NCBI GenBank assembly: GCA_948329865.1
Contig: OX415250.1
Span: forward strand, 59,611,068-59,675,067
Length of the DNA stretch: 64,000 bases
Origin: Linaria vulgaris
Lineage: Eukaryota; Streptophyta; Magnoliopsida; Lamiales; Plantaginaceae
Direction: 5' to 3'
Position numbers and translations under genes: made by a program. This document shows, piece after piece, positions 9,946 to 22,765 of this stretch; the stretch's first letter is position 1; every line of letters starts with the position of its first letter. The notes beneath the pieces were generated by a model. That model ran no database searches, was not told the DNA's origin, and saw only the letters and a list, made by a program, of their open reading frames with translations.

Positions 9946-12900
9946 CTGGAAATGCCAGCTGGATCCACCACACCACTTACAAGTCAGCGGCCAAGGACCA
10001 GCATAGACCCTCTTCCACCTCCCTATGCGGACTATATACTTGAATGTTATGGGGCAAACCGCCCGAAATTCCTGCATGCAGCCCGCGAACTCATTCGCCA
10101 ACTTAATCTGACAATACTGGTCCTAGTTGAGACCAGGTGCAGGGATGAGGATTGGGCCTGCCATATCATAGACCTCTTTTGTTCGATGGCTGATCCATTG
10201 TGTAACCCCTTGGGTACTCAGGCGGCATATGGGTGATGTACTACATGAACCAGATCATTCTCCAGACATTGATTACAGGTGCACGCTCCATCCACATGGA
10301 AGCGACGTTCCACACAGACCAGACTTTCAGGTTGTGCGCCATTTACAATCCCCCTCAGTCGGCATACCAGGACCAAGTATGGGAATCCCTTAAAGATTAT
10401 ACTTCTACTGTAACCATACCTTGGTTACTTATTGGAGATTTTAATGCCATTCTGCATAATAACGAAAAACACGGGGGACGACCCAAAATATGGGCATCCA
10501 TGTACCGATTTCGATCTTGCATGGAAACGTGTGACCTTGACGACATTGGCTTTTCGGGAAACCCATTCATATGGACAAACCGCCGCATTGGAAGATCCTT
10601 CATCTGTGAATACCTCGACCTTTTCTTTGCTAACCTTGAGTAGATTAATTCTTTTCCTTTAGCCCGCGTCCGACACATGGCCTCCCACACATCCGACCAC
10701 TCCCCCATTCTACTTGGTCTATTTTTGCCTGAACCCCCCTCCCAGACCAGGACGTTTCGGTACAAGATGGTCTGGGACCTCCACCCGACCATTTGGACAG
10801 TGGTAACCCGCATCTGGGGGGAACCGGGGGGAGCGGTGCAGCCATTCTCAACGAATTGTCGCCGCTTTGCGGCGGCAGCAGGCCACTGGAAGAAGACGGA
10901 CTATGGGAACCTAGATTTCCAACTTAATTCCCTCCAATATCAATTAAAGTCAATCCAGTCCCAACTCATTGCCAGCCCAACCCCTCAAACATTTCTTATG
11001 GAGCGCGGTTTTCGTGAAATAATCGCACATTGCCTTGCGTAGAAGGAACTCTACTAGTCCCAACGCTCACGTGAGCGCTGGATAGTGGATGGCGATAACA
11101 ATACAAAATTCTACCATGCATATGCGTCACATCGCCGCCGCACCAATACCATTCTAGGGATTCGAATAGCCACAGGACAGTGGGTACATGAGACGGCGAC
11201 TATCCTCCAAGAGTTATGTTGATTCTTTCAACAGCCGCCACCCACCACTCCAACCCACAGCCCCCATCCCATCCTAAATGGCCCTCTACTTACCATTAGC
11301 CCTTCCTTCAACTCTTCACTACTCCAAATTATAACCGAGGAGGAAATACGCGAGGCCACATTTGGCATAGGCGCAACCAAGGCCCTGGGCCAGACGGCTT
11401 TAATGGCCATTTCTACCAACACTACTAGCCCCAACTCCAACCCCACGTCACCGATTTGGTGACAAGTTTTTTCTCCACTAGCCATATGCCTCCCAATGTG
11501 AACCAAACCACCATTGTTCTAATTCCAAAGAGGGAACAGGCTCAACTCCCGCAACACTACCAACCTATCAGCCTGTCTAACGTCAACTATAAAGTTATCT
11601 CAAAGCTGCTCGTTAATCGCCTTCGGCCAACCATGAACTCTATCTTCTCCCCCTACCAGACTGCCTTTGTGCCGCCACCGATCTATGATGGAAAATGTCT
11701 TCATTGTCCAAAAGCTGATACACACCATCAATAACCGCCGCACGGGGCGACATAGGCTGCTGGCGATCAAAACTGATCTGGCCAAGGCCTACGACCATGT
11801 CAATTGGTCATTCATTGAATTCACCCTTAATCAGCTCCACTTCCCACCTCTCTTAATTGGCCCGGATCATGGAGTGCACTCACTGTGTGGAATTCAATGT
11901 AGCGGTCAACGAGGGGGCACTCGCATTCATGGCGACCTGAAAGAGGCATTCACCAAGAGGACCCCCTCTCACATTATCTCTTCATCCTCTGCATGGAATT
12001 GCACATAGCGGCATTCGTTCGGGCAACGGAGGATGGGTCCTTTTGGACTGCCCGTGCAAGCCGTCAGGGACCCCCCGTCCCCATCCTCAGCTTTGCCGAC
12101 GATTGTTTTATCTTCTGTGAGAACCATTTGGGATATCATTGATGGGGCCAGAAACTGAGACCTAACAAAGGTTCTCCACCTACTCCCGCCCCAATCGAAA
12201 CGGTGCCGGACTCGACTTGCTGGGCCTGTGATGTAGCGAGCGGAAGCCATAAGGGAAGATGAAATAACACAAGAAATCAAAAGCTCGTTGATTCCGCAGA
12301 ATACCGAGAAATTGACAAAAACTGAGAAAACTCTCAAGTTCAATTTTTTTTATTCAATCAACAACTTACTACAATGACTCAAAGACGACTCACTTATAAA
12401 GATGAAACCCTAAACATAAAAATTACCAAAATTACAAGAGACTCTTAAAATAACTAAATAAAACTAAAAATCCCGCTGAAAATAATAAACTGCAATTTTG
12501 ACCCTCTAAACTTTCGAATTTGCCTAAAATCACGTGGGCGTAAAGACTTTAGTCTTTACATTTTGCTCAGGAGGTCGTTTCTACTTGGAAAAGTGGTATC
12601 TTTTGTCAAAAACGGGCTCCGTTGACTTTCTGGTCAAACCCTGGCGGGAGTTCCTGATCAAATCAGCCTACAACTAGTTGGTCAGCCGCAACCAAAGGAT
12701 GCCAATGCCCAGTTTACCTTGGTTGGCTCTTTAGCAAACACACGTCCAACCTCCTGTAAGATTATTTGGTTGGCTATGAGGACAAAACGGGCTTGCCACC
12801 CGCAACTACCTTGCTAGCGGGCATGTCCCCATAAGCAACACTTGCCCCATTTGCCACTCAGACGTTGAAACGGCCGAACATCTATTTATGTCTTGTCACT

Positions 12901-13360
12901 TGTTTGACGATATCCAGCGCATGTTCCCCCTCTTTAATCCCCCCGAAAATGGCACACATATAATTCCTCACCTATTACGCCTTCCAAACCCGGCCATGAC
13001 TCTTGTTGGGTGTTGGGCCATATGAAGGACCCGAAATGAATTCCTCTTTCGAGGACATCCTATCTTTACAGAATTAATCTCCCATTGAATCTCCAAAACC
13101 TTGGCGGACTCTCCGCCAAGTCCTCCTCCTCGACCCCCCCAAATCTTACAGGATCGCAATCCATTGGATTCCACCCCCAAGAGGAATGTTCAAGATTAAC
13201 ACAGACGGATCAACGCTATCTAACCCTGGTTCAACAGGTATCGGAGGAGTAATTCGCGACTGGACGGGCAAGGTGGTGGGTCCCTTTTTGGAAACAACAG
13301 GGTACAATACCAACAACATCACAGAACTCAGGGCCATACGCCAGGGAATGTTACTTACAC
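9946..13360 (+). pseudogene. Degenerate non-LTR retrotransposon (L1-type LINE) ORF2
   Basis: Domains appear in LINE ORF2 order with frame breaks. The endonuclease begins near 10050 (GANRPKFLHAARELIRQLNL), shifts frame near 10205 (GYSGGIWVMYY) and continues to 10643 with the motif LLIGDFNAIL and SGNPFIWTNRR. Reverse transcriptase blocks follow: TTIVLIPKREQ near 11500, the YQPISLSNVNYKVISKLLVNR block near 11560, KTDLAKAYDHVNW near 11770, and the catalytic FADD (LSFADDCFIFCENH) near 12090. An LTR-like insert lies at about 12226-12565. The zinc-finger block (CPICHSDVETAEHLFMSCHL) is near 12845-12905, and an RNase H start (FKINTDGST) spans 13186-13356, then the element ends. It is clearly inactive. 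ORF1 upstream was not identified. Confidence 0.8.
12226..12565 (-). mobile_element. Probable LTR remnant inserted in the LINE
   Basis: The LINE coding sequence stops after the FADD block and resumes near 12600. Between them lies AT-rich sequence that on the minus strand resembles a copia-type LTR tail (a TATTCAATAAAAAAAATTGA polyadenylation-like stretch, then sequence ending in GCTTCCGCTCGCTACATCACA). No clean target duplication was found, so the assignment is tentative. Confidence 0.35.
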
Positions 13361-15125
13361 TGCATATTTCCATTTTTACACTTATTATTGACACTAATTA
13401 TGCATTCATTATTTCTGCACTCATTATTGACACTCATATATATTTATGAAAGATGTGAAACAGCACATATATTTCACATGAAATTTATGTAGAGCCTAGA
13501 GTTGAACAGTAGGCACACGACCCTTATAAGAGTCGAAGTATATCTGCTCACCGATGACAGCCAATTACTTACTACTAACCTAATATAGTCCAACCTTATT
13601 GCAGAAGATTTTATTAATGTCACATCTTTTTTCTTTTTTTTTGAGAAGAAATATAAATGTCACATCTTACTTCTTCTATTTTCTCGACTCTAAATAAATC
13701 TTACGATATTTGACAACCATACGCGAATAGCAAGTTTGTTATTCTTCGTTGCAAGTTGCTATCAAGTCACTTTCAAGGTTGGCATTCTAGAAGTTTACTA
13801 AACCATTTAAATGATTGTTCTTCTTACCAACCTTCTAATATGAAATTACTCTTTGCCCTAACGATTTTATGTAGAGCAAAATATATAAGGAATTTAGTAC
13901 TGACTTCTTCTCTCGTCCAAAAGGTCAAAATATTGTGGGGTATCATATATTTGAATTTTGCGATATATTCCCCAACCTTTATTAATAGGACTTGCAAAGG
14001 ATTGTGCAAGCGATATGCTCTCCTTTGTCGTAGAGATTTTTATATCTCTTTCTTTTAGTTGTTGGCGATCGTATGGGTAGCAGGGTAGGGTACACCATAC
14101 GGTCTCACTATATAGTATCCCCCTCCTTTTCCTTTTTATATAAACCTCTCATTTTCTAAAGCTTCCTTCTTATGAATTAAATGCAAAGGATTGTGCACTC
14201 CATTATTTCATAGATCATAATATCGAAAAACTTTAAATAATTGTCTTAAGTTCTTGTCATAGGCGACGCCACAACCTGAGAACAGTTTCCACCCAATCTG
14301 AAATAAGGCCGATACCATAGGGCTGCTAACACAGTCCAGCTCTTGAGTTTCAATCCATAGATAAAAAGGCCCAATTCGGAGAATTAGCCCATAACAGTAT
14401 TGTCCATGACTTCACATAAAACCACGTGCTAAGTATCGCAACTTTTGAACATTTTACTAGGATAATACCGAAACGCATGGTTTAAAGTTCTTGAACTGAT
14501 AAAAGTTTTTATATCTAGAGTATATCTGAGTTTGCTAAATATCATTTACTTTTCGTAATGTTTTGAAATCTTTGCAACATATTTTAAATTATTTGTAAAA
14601 GTTATAATAGTAAATAACTTAGAAAATAGATGTATGTTGTTTCGGTAAAACTAGAAATTGAAAAAACATTTTAGTATCTTTCGTAGAAAAAAAAAAAACT
14701 TTGATTCATATACATGCATTAGATGAAGAGTATCGTAACAGATTCATTTTTTTACTATGTTAGTTACTACCTTCAAATGTTTTCCTTGTTTAATTTACTA
14801 TTTTTAAAACATGTTATAAAAGATCTCCAAACCCTGCAACAGATTTTAATAGTTAGACGAAAACGTATATTAAAATCAAAAACTTTCATCAGGGCAAAAA
14901 CATTTATATACTCTAACTTTGTATAAACGTGTCATGAGAATATATCTATACCTTCATATCAATAAAACTATTTTTATCGGATATTTTTTAACAGCTATCC
15001 GAAAGATCCCAATATTTAAAACGCTTGTTTCAATAATTAGTCACAATAGCGACTTAGATCCATGTAAATGGCAGATTCGTAATCCACAAGAAAATATCCA
15101 AAACAAAACAAATTGAAAGATGGAT
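13361..15125. other. AT-rich intergenic DNA
   Basis: No coding frame, RNA gene or clear repeat was recognised. Only chance ORFs occur here. Confidence 0.4.
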
Positions 15126-15525
15126 AAGTCTCATTTGAAACATTTACAAAGAGAATTACAAGAGCTACCCCCGACGAATAGGATAATTACATAAACACCT
15201 CTGTATGTTTGAAAAATCACACAAATACCTCTTATATAGAAAAGTTTAGAATAACTAATCGTTAAATCATAGTAGGAAACAAAATGCGCACATAATTTAC
15301 CTGAACTTTAAAAATGTCCTTTATTTTTTTTATTTTTTATTTTTACTTTGTCCTTTTAAGTGGGGTAAATTAGGCTGAAATTCTTCTATCTTTTAAGGTG
15401 GTTTATAAATAAATATACAATTCAACAAAATTTAATGATATTTAAGACTACGTGAAGAGGTGCCTGTGTAATTTATTTATTTATCGAATATAAAGGGGTG
15501 TCTTTGTAAGTCCTCCATTTTTCTT
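15126..15525. mobile_element. Foldback/MITE-like element with imperfect inverted arms
   Basis: The left arm (from about 15145, containing TTACAAGAGCTACCCCCGAC then TTACATAAACACCTCTG) is complementary, with gaps, to the right arm ending near 15515 (GAGGTGCCTGTGTAATTTAT then GGGGTGTCTTTGTAAGTCC). The centre is AT-rich. Target duplication was not resolved. It lies about 200 bp upstream of the gene at 15733. Confidence 0.5.
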
Positions 15526-15732
15526 TATCTAAAAAAAATTATTCGAGTCGTCAGAATAAATAAAGACACGCGTCGGTCTCTCAATCATCTCTTTAAAATA
15601 AAACGCTGCGTCTGTGTGTTTAAAAATATCTCTTTTCATCATAGCAGATAATTTCCCCAATCACTAAACTTAAGTATTTTATTTTAAATTCCATCAAATT
15701 AATAATCTTCTCATCCGTACGATCGATCAATC

Positions 15733-16540
15733 ATGGGAGGTGGAGCAGCGATGCGAGCGGCAGCGAAGGTCGCCGGAATCACCGTCGGTAACGGTGGACG
15801 CCGCGTTCTGACGGCGGAGCACTATCCAATCTCGTTGTCCGCTTCCTCTCGCGCCGCGGCGGAGGATCTGAGGCTCGTGGCGTCGCAATCGCACAACGGA
15901 GTGGAGAGAGCCGCCGCGGATATAGATGATTGGATATTTGCAGGCGGAGAGGAGGAGGAGGAGGAATTGATGGTGATGCCTAGGCTTGTGTTCGCGGCTG
16001 CGCCACCGAGTTTGGGAGAGGCGAAGGAGGCCACTTCCGACCTCGCGGATGCGCTCGACAAGTATGTTTCTGATAATGTTAATTTAGGAAAAGTGATACA
16101 AGTAATAGTAGTAGTTAGTGATGGATTCGGAATATTTGATTTATGTCACGTTTTCAGAGGGTTAAAATGGAAAATTTACGGGTTTTTTTCTGGAATTTTT
16201 TGATGCGTGTTATTATTGTTAGATGGCTGGCTCTGTATTCTGTAATGTTGTATTGGTGCATTTGCAGGACGTATCTGTCAAGCCCCAATCACGTTGGTGT
16301 GGTTGTGGAGGATAATGAGTCTGCGGTGAAGGAGGTTTGTGTTACTGGTGAGCTTGCTGTACCGGTGGTGTCGGGCAGTGCTATTAGGGCGTTTAAGCTC
16401 CTGAATGAGAGCTCTGCAGCGCAGGTGGTTAGATGATACTTCTTTCGCATTCGAGAAATTTCATTGTTATATTTCATGAACGGGGACTAAGATGTTGTAA
16501 TGCTTAAAGTTACTGATTCTACCACTTCAAGTGACTACCT

Positions 16541-16571
<31 letters not shown>

Positions 16572-17492
16572 TAGTAATTTTATCTACACGCACGTCATGC
16601 AATTAGTGTACGGACCTAGGATATTTAAGCTTTGCTCACACTTATGCGATCTACTTATAGTTTCAGGCAAGGGATCGATCTCTATCTATTTCAAGTGGAT
16701 ATGTGCTTGATTTGTTGGTTTTAGTTTGAGAATTTCAGGCTGTTTGTTATTCTGTAGCTTGATTCTTACTCATTGCTGATTGTTTAACGAACTCGAACAT
16801 AACCATTTTCAAATTGAATAATTTTTGGTAATATGTATGTGCTTGTGTGACATCATTCGTAATGTTCTGTTTGGGGTTTGGAGACATTTGAAGTTTTGCG
16901 TATTTATCCTGCCTGGTTTTGTATGCTAATTCTGCCCGACATTATTTGATTATATTGAAATGATGTTTCTGTAGAATGTTGTTGCTTCAATCGCTTGTGA
17001 CCCAAATGTGTGGAATGCGGTGCTACAAAACCAAGAGCTTCAGGAGTTTCTGCATTCGCAAAGAACTTGTAAGGCTTTTGTTCACTCCTTGATCTATGAC
17101 ACTTCATAGACGACGTATCTGATGATCTGTATTGTATTCTCTTTGAAGGTGGGACCAGCTCAAATATGAATTTGGATATGGAGGAGCTGGTTTCGGATTC
17201 TGACCTCGTTGATCAGTCATCGGTAAAGAGTATCGCTGACTTGTCAGACCAAGTAGAATCGGAGCCTCCCCAAGGATTTGAGCATTTTGTTCAGCAGATC
17301 AAGAGTACAGTGGTCGATATGATGGGCGGCCTGTACGACTACTTCCACAATTTCTTTGGAGGCCAGGGGTTCAAGAATGTACATGTGGATGCCGATGGAA
17401 CTGCAAGGTCAACTGCTGACACTGTTATGGAAGCATCCTTTATGGGATTAGCAGTAATGGCGATATTAGTGATATTGCTCAAGAGAGCTTAA
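15733..17492 (+). CDS. Small acidic protein with C-terminal membrane anchor, 307 aa, 4 exons
   Basis: Exons join cleanly at 15733-16061, 16268-16424, 16975-17068 and 17149-17492, all with GT-AG introns, giving 924 coding bases. The N-terminus (MGGGAAMRAAAKVAG) may be N-myristoylated, judging only from the MGGG start. Next come an Ala/Arg-rich stretch, an acidic run (GGEEEEEELMVMP, about residues 75-87) and a Ser/Ala/Val-rich middle. The C-terminal third contains FEHFVQQIKSTVVDMMGG. The last 20 residues form one hydrophobic helix (FMGLAVMAILVILLKRA), a tail-anchor arrangement. I recognise it only as the type of conserved plant protein of unknown function; no enzyme motif is visible. It converges on the cap methyltransferase gene. 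All exons are open, so it is probably functional. Confidence 0.85.
16541..16571. repeat. (TTAG)n microsatellite
   Basis: About 7-8 copies of TTAG/TAGT in intron 2 of the gene at 15733-17492. Confidence 0.9.
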
Positions 17493-17714
17493 TCTTCTGC
17501 AGTTGCTGCTAGGTGTGTGAAAATTTGTCGAAACTACTAAAGCGAGCGCCGTTGTTGCATCGTGTTCTGGGTTGATGTCTGAATTTTCGCTATTATGTGT
17601 AATGAACATTTCAATGTTTTGTTTGAAGTCAATATCCCAGTGTTGCACCACTCATTAATCCTTTGATGTTCATTTTGTTTGCGCTTTCTTTTTCAAGATT
17701 ATTATAGCGTTCAT

Positions 17715-17840
17715 GCGAATGTTATGCCTAGGAAGTGTGGCAAAAACGGGAATTGTTCATTTCTTCCTCTTATTTCCGCGAATGTTATGCCTAGGAAGTG
17801 TGGCAAAAACGGGAATTGTTCATTTCTTCCTCTTATTTCC
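17715..17840. repeat. Perfect 63-bp tandem duplication
   Basis: Positions 17715-17777 and 17778-17840 are identical, unit start GCGAATGTTATGCCTAGGAA. It lies in the roughly 760-bp gap between the stop codons of the two convergent genes, probably at or beyond the 3' UTR of the first. The perfect identity implies a recent event. A 67-codon ORF over it is a by-product. Confidence 0.95.
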
Positions 17841-18251
17841 GATGACGAATTTCTGACGAACTTTGTCTTAACATTAGGCTGACATTAACACACGAAAATT
17901 GAAATTGACCATATGCATGGAATCATAGTATACATAGAAAACTGTATTAGTACAGAAATATCAGTATGCAAATTCTAGTCTGGTTTATTCTGATCGTGAA
18001 CATAAAGTTACATGGTTGGGTACTGAAGGCAACTACGGCGACTAGCTTGATGAAAATCAGTCACCGTTCCTGCTCGAATTAAGTACATTGTTTCCGGAGA
18101 CAGAGATGAGAAAATGCAGCAAAACTTAATTCTGATCTCGACAAGACATTCGAGTCATATCGAATTTGTTTGGGTTTGAGGACAGGTGGAGAACTTCTTT
18201 TATCTCGCCAGTCCTCGACATTTGTCTCACCAGAATCTGGTAATTTGTAAG

Positions 18252-21200
18252 TTAGACCTCATCACCAATGTGGATGATATCCTCTTTTGACAGGTTCATC
18301 TTCCCTTTGTCCCGTCTAACATTCCCCCGGTTTTGGTCTGGTTGCCCTCGCTGCAATAGGTAGACGACTTCGTTAACTATCTTATTAATGAGATAAAACA
18401 CTATTTACAATTAGTTACATGGTCATGCTGCTTATGTTTGCTGCACAGTCCAGGGTAAGAGTTTCATGACCACCTTTTACTTTTCAAGAGTAAGATTACT
18501 GACCTTTTTCAACACGAAGGCCGAATATAAGTAGGCAACTTCCCATTCATCTGGTGAAAGTGTACCTGCAAGCAAGAATGCATTAGCTATTGAAGCAAAA
18601 CTGCAAATGATTCCCAAGCGATATTATTTTATTTTGAAATGAAATAATCCTTATGTAAAAGTCATAGGTTTGGCTGGAAGATAAGATATAGGTGGAGAAA
18701 CTTACTTTGATCGTCTTTACCATCACCCAAAGCACCAAGTCTTCGCATGAGCTCCACATATTCTGGTTTCTTCATGTATTCATTCACAAATTCGTGCGAG
18801 TTTTTGACAAAAACCAATTCCAAATCATACTGCATATACAAAATATGAACAAGACATTAGAACAAGATTGTGATGCAGATCATCTAAAGTCTTTACTGGC
18901 AGTTCTGACGCAAATCGTTCATGTGGAGTTAAATATGTCTATTCCAAAATTAACCGGCAAGAGATGCAGTTCTTGTGTTGACAAGAATATGAGAGGCCGA
19001 AATAAGGTACTGCAGCTCTAAGTCTAATAGTTAATAACATATAACGAGTACCTCTTCGGCCAATAATTTGAAGACGTGAAATGGGACAATCCATTCAGGA
19101 CAATCAACCGCATCCTGCCAAGAGTTAACTCATAAGAAAAATAATTTCGTATACAAAATCAACAGTAATAGTCCATCTTGCTGACACAAGTCGCATCATA
19201 AGAGCAGAAGATTAAATTTTACCCACACTAACGTAACCAGGAAAAGAGCCGAAAGGGTACAAAAGTTGTGTACCTCTAGGTGAAATTTGTACTTGATGCC
19301 AAAGGGACTTGAAGACTTAAATTTCTGGAGAATCCAAAAAAGGAAAGATTATTGCAAGTGAGCCTAGAAAAGAATTGGCAATCTGGCATAAGCTGCATCA
19401 ACAAGTATTTAAATGGGAAAAAGCAATTTCACCTTTCCTTCGAACTCTTCATCGAAGCGTATCCAGTATACACTGTTGCCGAAAGTCAGTTCCTCGGCTG
19501 CAAAACAATGTGAAGTACAGGTACAGTCATTATGTGATTTCATAAAATGATGCTTCATCCTAAAATGAAATGTCACATAGTCCCCTCATTTATAATTTAG
19601 CAGGTATGTAGAGAATGCACCTACACGAGTTAGAAAACTTAAAACATCTCCATCATTACAACATTTTTACGAACCACGCATATATTGTTAAGAAATGAAT
19701 AACTCAAACATATTTTTGACACTCGAGCATGTCCAGAGAGAAACTGAAACAATTTTTGGCAATAAACCTTCTCTAAGCTTTTTGACGATAACATTGGCAT
19801 CGGGCATTGTTCCAATAAAGATGCCTCCTGGCCGCAGTAAAGCTGAAACATTGGCCAAGGCCCGCCTTGCACGTGCCTCAGTGGACCACGAATAATGCAT
19901 GGCAAACTGCAAGATACCAAGTTTGGAAATTTTAACTCTGTCGTATCAATTTCAAATCAGAATGTGCAAAAACCCCCGGTCTCAAATTCAGAATATTTAA
20001 GACATCAGACTCAGCACCACTCTTAAATGGTTCCTTTTCTTTCTTAGTTTTAACATAAGATCAAGAGACAGCTGTCAAAATGATTTGAGGGTCATATCAT
20101 TGCCTATAAAGATCCTATGAGCTTCACTTCAACTCCAATAACAGCATACAAGATAACTCACAGCAATAAATTTGTTCGCAAACAAAACCATTACAAATTG
20201 TGACCGATTTTAATTCGACTAGCAGGTTATAAAGCTACGATCATTTTAAAAGCTGCTGAGGATACCTGCTCTAGTGTTATTTTGATTGGCGTAAGGATAT
20301 TTGCATATAATGTGCAACTTCTTTTTGTGTTTGTGAGTTTGAGCGAAGAGGAGGATAGAGGTAATGAAGATATCTAAATCTCAATTGTATAAAAGAATGA
20401 CTCACCTGGCAGCTACATACATCAAACGGAGCATCATCTGCCAAAACCTTATCTAGCCGAACCTGCAGATACACGTAGTGTTACTTTACATGCCATTCGT
20501 ATTAGTAAATGTCATGCCCATTGACGTCAATGACAGCTATATACCATACAAGCTAGAAATCCATATGCCTCAAAGAATTCAAGATTATGCACTAGTATAA
20601 ATCTAAGCAAAAAGACCATATACATGCACGTAACTGCATCTGTATATAATCAAGTCATAAGTAGTGACAGTAGTTATACCTCAAAGCAGTCTCCACAAAG
20701 GAGTCTGGCAGGAAATGAGAACTTTTTCCGACGCTGATGATGGTCTGCATCACCATTGTATCGGGTGCGGCAATCTTCTATCTGTTACCAGATTGGCAAA
20801 TTTCTTATTGGTATCACGTAAGGAGGTAATCTATATTGCTGCAATACAACTAGCAAATAGGGCCGGTTTTTCTAAAGCACAATTGTAAACTTTGTGAGAT
20901 TGCAGTGACTGGACTTCTAAAGTTGCCACGTAGTTTCTATTTACTACATATTGGAGATTGTATGAATTACTTTTTAAAGTAGTAACTGTTCAGAGTATTG
21001 TTAGTATGATACAGACAATAACATGGAAGGTTGAGAAAAGAGAATCTATAATATGTCATAGTAACCCTTTTCCAAAGGACATCTACCACAATGACAACCA
21101 TATGAAACACAGGATTAATCATGTGAAAAGAGAAAGTAGCCCGCATAAGACCCCCATTGCTTAATACCGGCTTTTGCTCGTTTAAGGTTTAAGCATGACA

Positions 21201-22337
21201 ACACGGTAAGTAACAATAACGGGCATCCTTAAAAGAACAAGGACAGAGATATTTCCAACGAGGATAACGAAGAAAAGCATAACAAGATACAACCCTTTTC
21301 TAAACGCCTTACAGAACAAAGAAGAAAAGCATAGCATGTCCTCACCTTCTTGTAAACCACTTACATATACAATCTACATATAAGCAGTTGTGTACCAACA
21401 CGAGAGAGGGGGCGGGAGGTGGAAAGTAAGCTTTCGTATTAAATAAATATATAGTCTCTCATGTCGCGAAAACAATCACAGTCTGGTAAAGAGGGGGCAT
21501 TTAAAAAGAACTGAAATTTACCGAGCCATCAGCTATATCAATACCAACATAGTAACCAATTTTTGCTTTATCCCATTTGATAAGATCTCCACCCTGGCAC
21601 AAACAAAAGAATACCAAAAACACAAACTTTCAAAATAAGCACAACATAAACGCCAATAAATCACAAAAGTGGCTCGTAAACTACCTTCCCGCAAGCTAGA
21701 TCAAGAACCGCATCACCTCTTTTAGTGTATAGCTGAATTAAGACACTTTTAATCTGTCGAACAGAAAGCACAATAAGACAAAGATATAACAACTTGCAAA
21801 AGTATATTAACACGTCCAATCGACTTCGACATTTACCCAATTATTCAACTTCTTCAAGTGGATAATAGGGCTAGCTTCTCGCTCTTCAAGAGTCTGATTC
21901 GTCCTCGCGCTATAATGATCAGCCACTTTCCTAGCAAATATCTTAGTACTCTCATCCTCTAGAAAATTCCCATCACCTGAAAACAATTCTTCTTAGCACC
22001 AAATCTCAAATGCAGCAGCAAAATACGATTTAACCTACAATCTGCTTAACCCCAAGCCCAACTCAAAACCCCAGAAAAAAAAAATTTAATTCACAATAAA
22101 TTCTCATAATCTTAATTTAGCTTCAATCTCAGCAACCCAACAAAATACAAAAAGTTCCAAACTTTTCCACATGGGTACCACTAATTAACAACCAAATCAC
22201 AGAAAACCCACCACAAATCACTAATCTCCAATAAAAATTAAAAAAGAAAAGTAAATACCTGGTGGGTTATGCCTGAATTTGGATTGAGGTGGTCCATAAG
22301 ACCCTGATGAAGAGGATTCTTGATAACCTCGCTTCAT
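18252..22337 (-). CDS. mRNA cap guanine-N7 methyltransferase, 373 aa, 13 exons
   Basis: The enzyme transfers a methyl group from S-adenosylmethionine to N7 of the guanosine cap of nuclear mRNA. Exons, minus strand: 22337-22259, 21976-21837, 21753-21685, 21593-21522, 20781-20680, 20462-20406, 19906-19768, 19497-19433, 19324-19274, 19114-19052, 18829-18706, 18565-18504 and 18350-18252. They total 1122 bases, all with GT-AG borders and matching phases. The start is MKRGYQESSSSGSYGPPQ. Family signatures are the SAM-binding motif VLDLACGKGGDLIKW across exons 3-4, YVGIDIADGS, the cap-binding/catalytic block CSCQFAMHYSWSTE across exons 6-7, LLRPGGIFIGTMPDANVI, and the C-terminal LSPDEWEVAYLYSAFVLKK. 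The length matches plant homologues (about 370 aa). No stop or frameshift is seen, so it should be functional. Separate ORFs inside the introns are chance. Confidence 0.95.
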
Positions 22338-22342
22338 TTGTA

Positions 22343-22361
22343 TGTGTGTGTGTGTGTGTGT
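22343..22361. repeat. (GT)n microsatellite in the 5' leader
   Basis: TATGTGTGTGTGTGTGTGTG immediately upstream of the cap methyltransferase start codon (22337), so it probably lies in the 5' UTR of that minus-strand gene. Confidence 0.9.
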
Positions 22362-22765
22362 TAATTACAAGTTTATGAATAGTATGATTTGAACAACAAG
22401 TACTGATTTATTAATTGGAATTTTGCAATCGAGAAGGGTTTTGTGTAAAGTTACAAAAGGAGCTAGCTTTAGCAGAATGAATGGATGGGGGGGGAGGGGG
22501 TTAATTGAAATATGGATTGATCGATTGAGAAAAGGTGCCGAACAAAAAAATATGTTGTGAGAGAAACCCTCTTTTTTTTCTCGTACTTAGTTTTAATTTC
22601 TGGATTCGCAACGATGAAGGCAAGTTTCAACTTTCAATTTATGCAGCTGAGTAATGTGGGTGTTTATATATATATTTGCAATTTTTCTATAGTTGTGTTG
22701 TTTTTTTACTATAGGTATCTTTTATCTATCGCACCAATTTGTTTTATGTAGCCCTCAAATTTCAT

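Noticed and set aside
15822..16061. 79-codon ORF antisense to exon 1 of the membrane-anchored protein gene
   Set aside because: Shadow of a GC-rich coding exon whose splicing and phases are consistent on the plus strand.
18692..19021. 109-codon plus-strand ORF within the cap methyltransferase gene
   Set aside because: It spans exon 11 and intron sequence in antisense; the minus-strand gene explains it.
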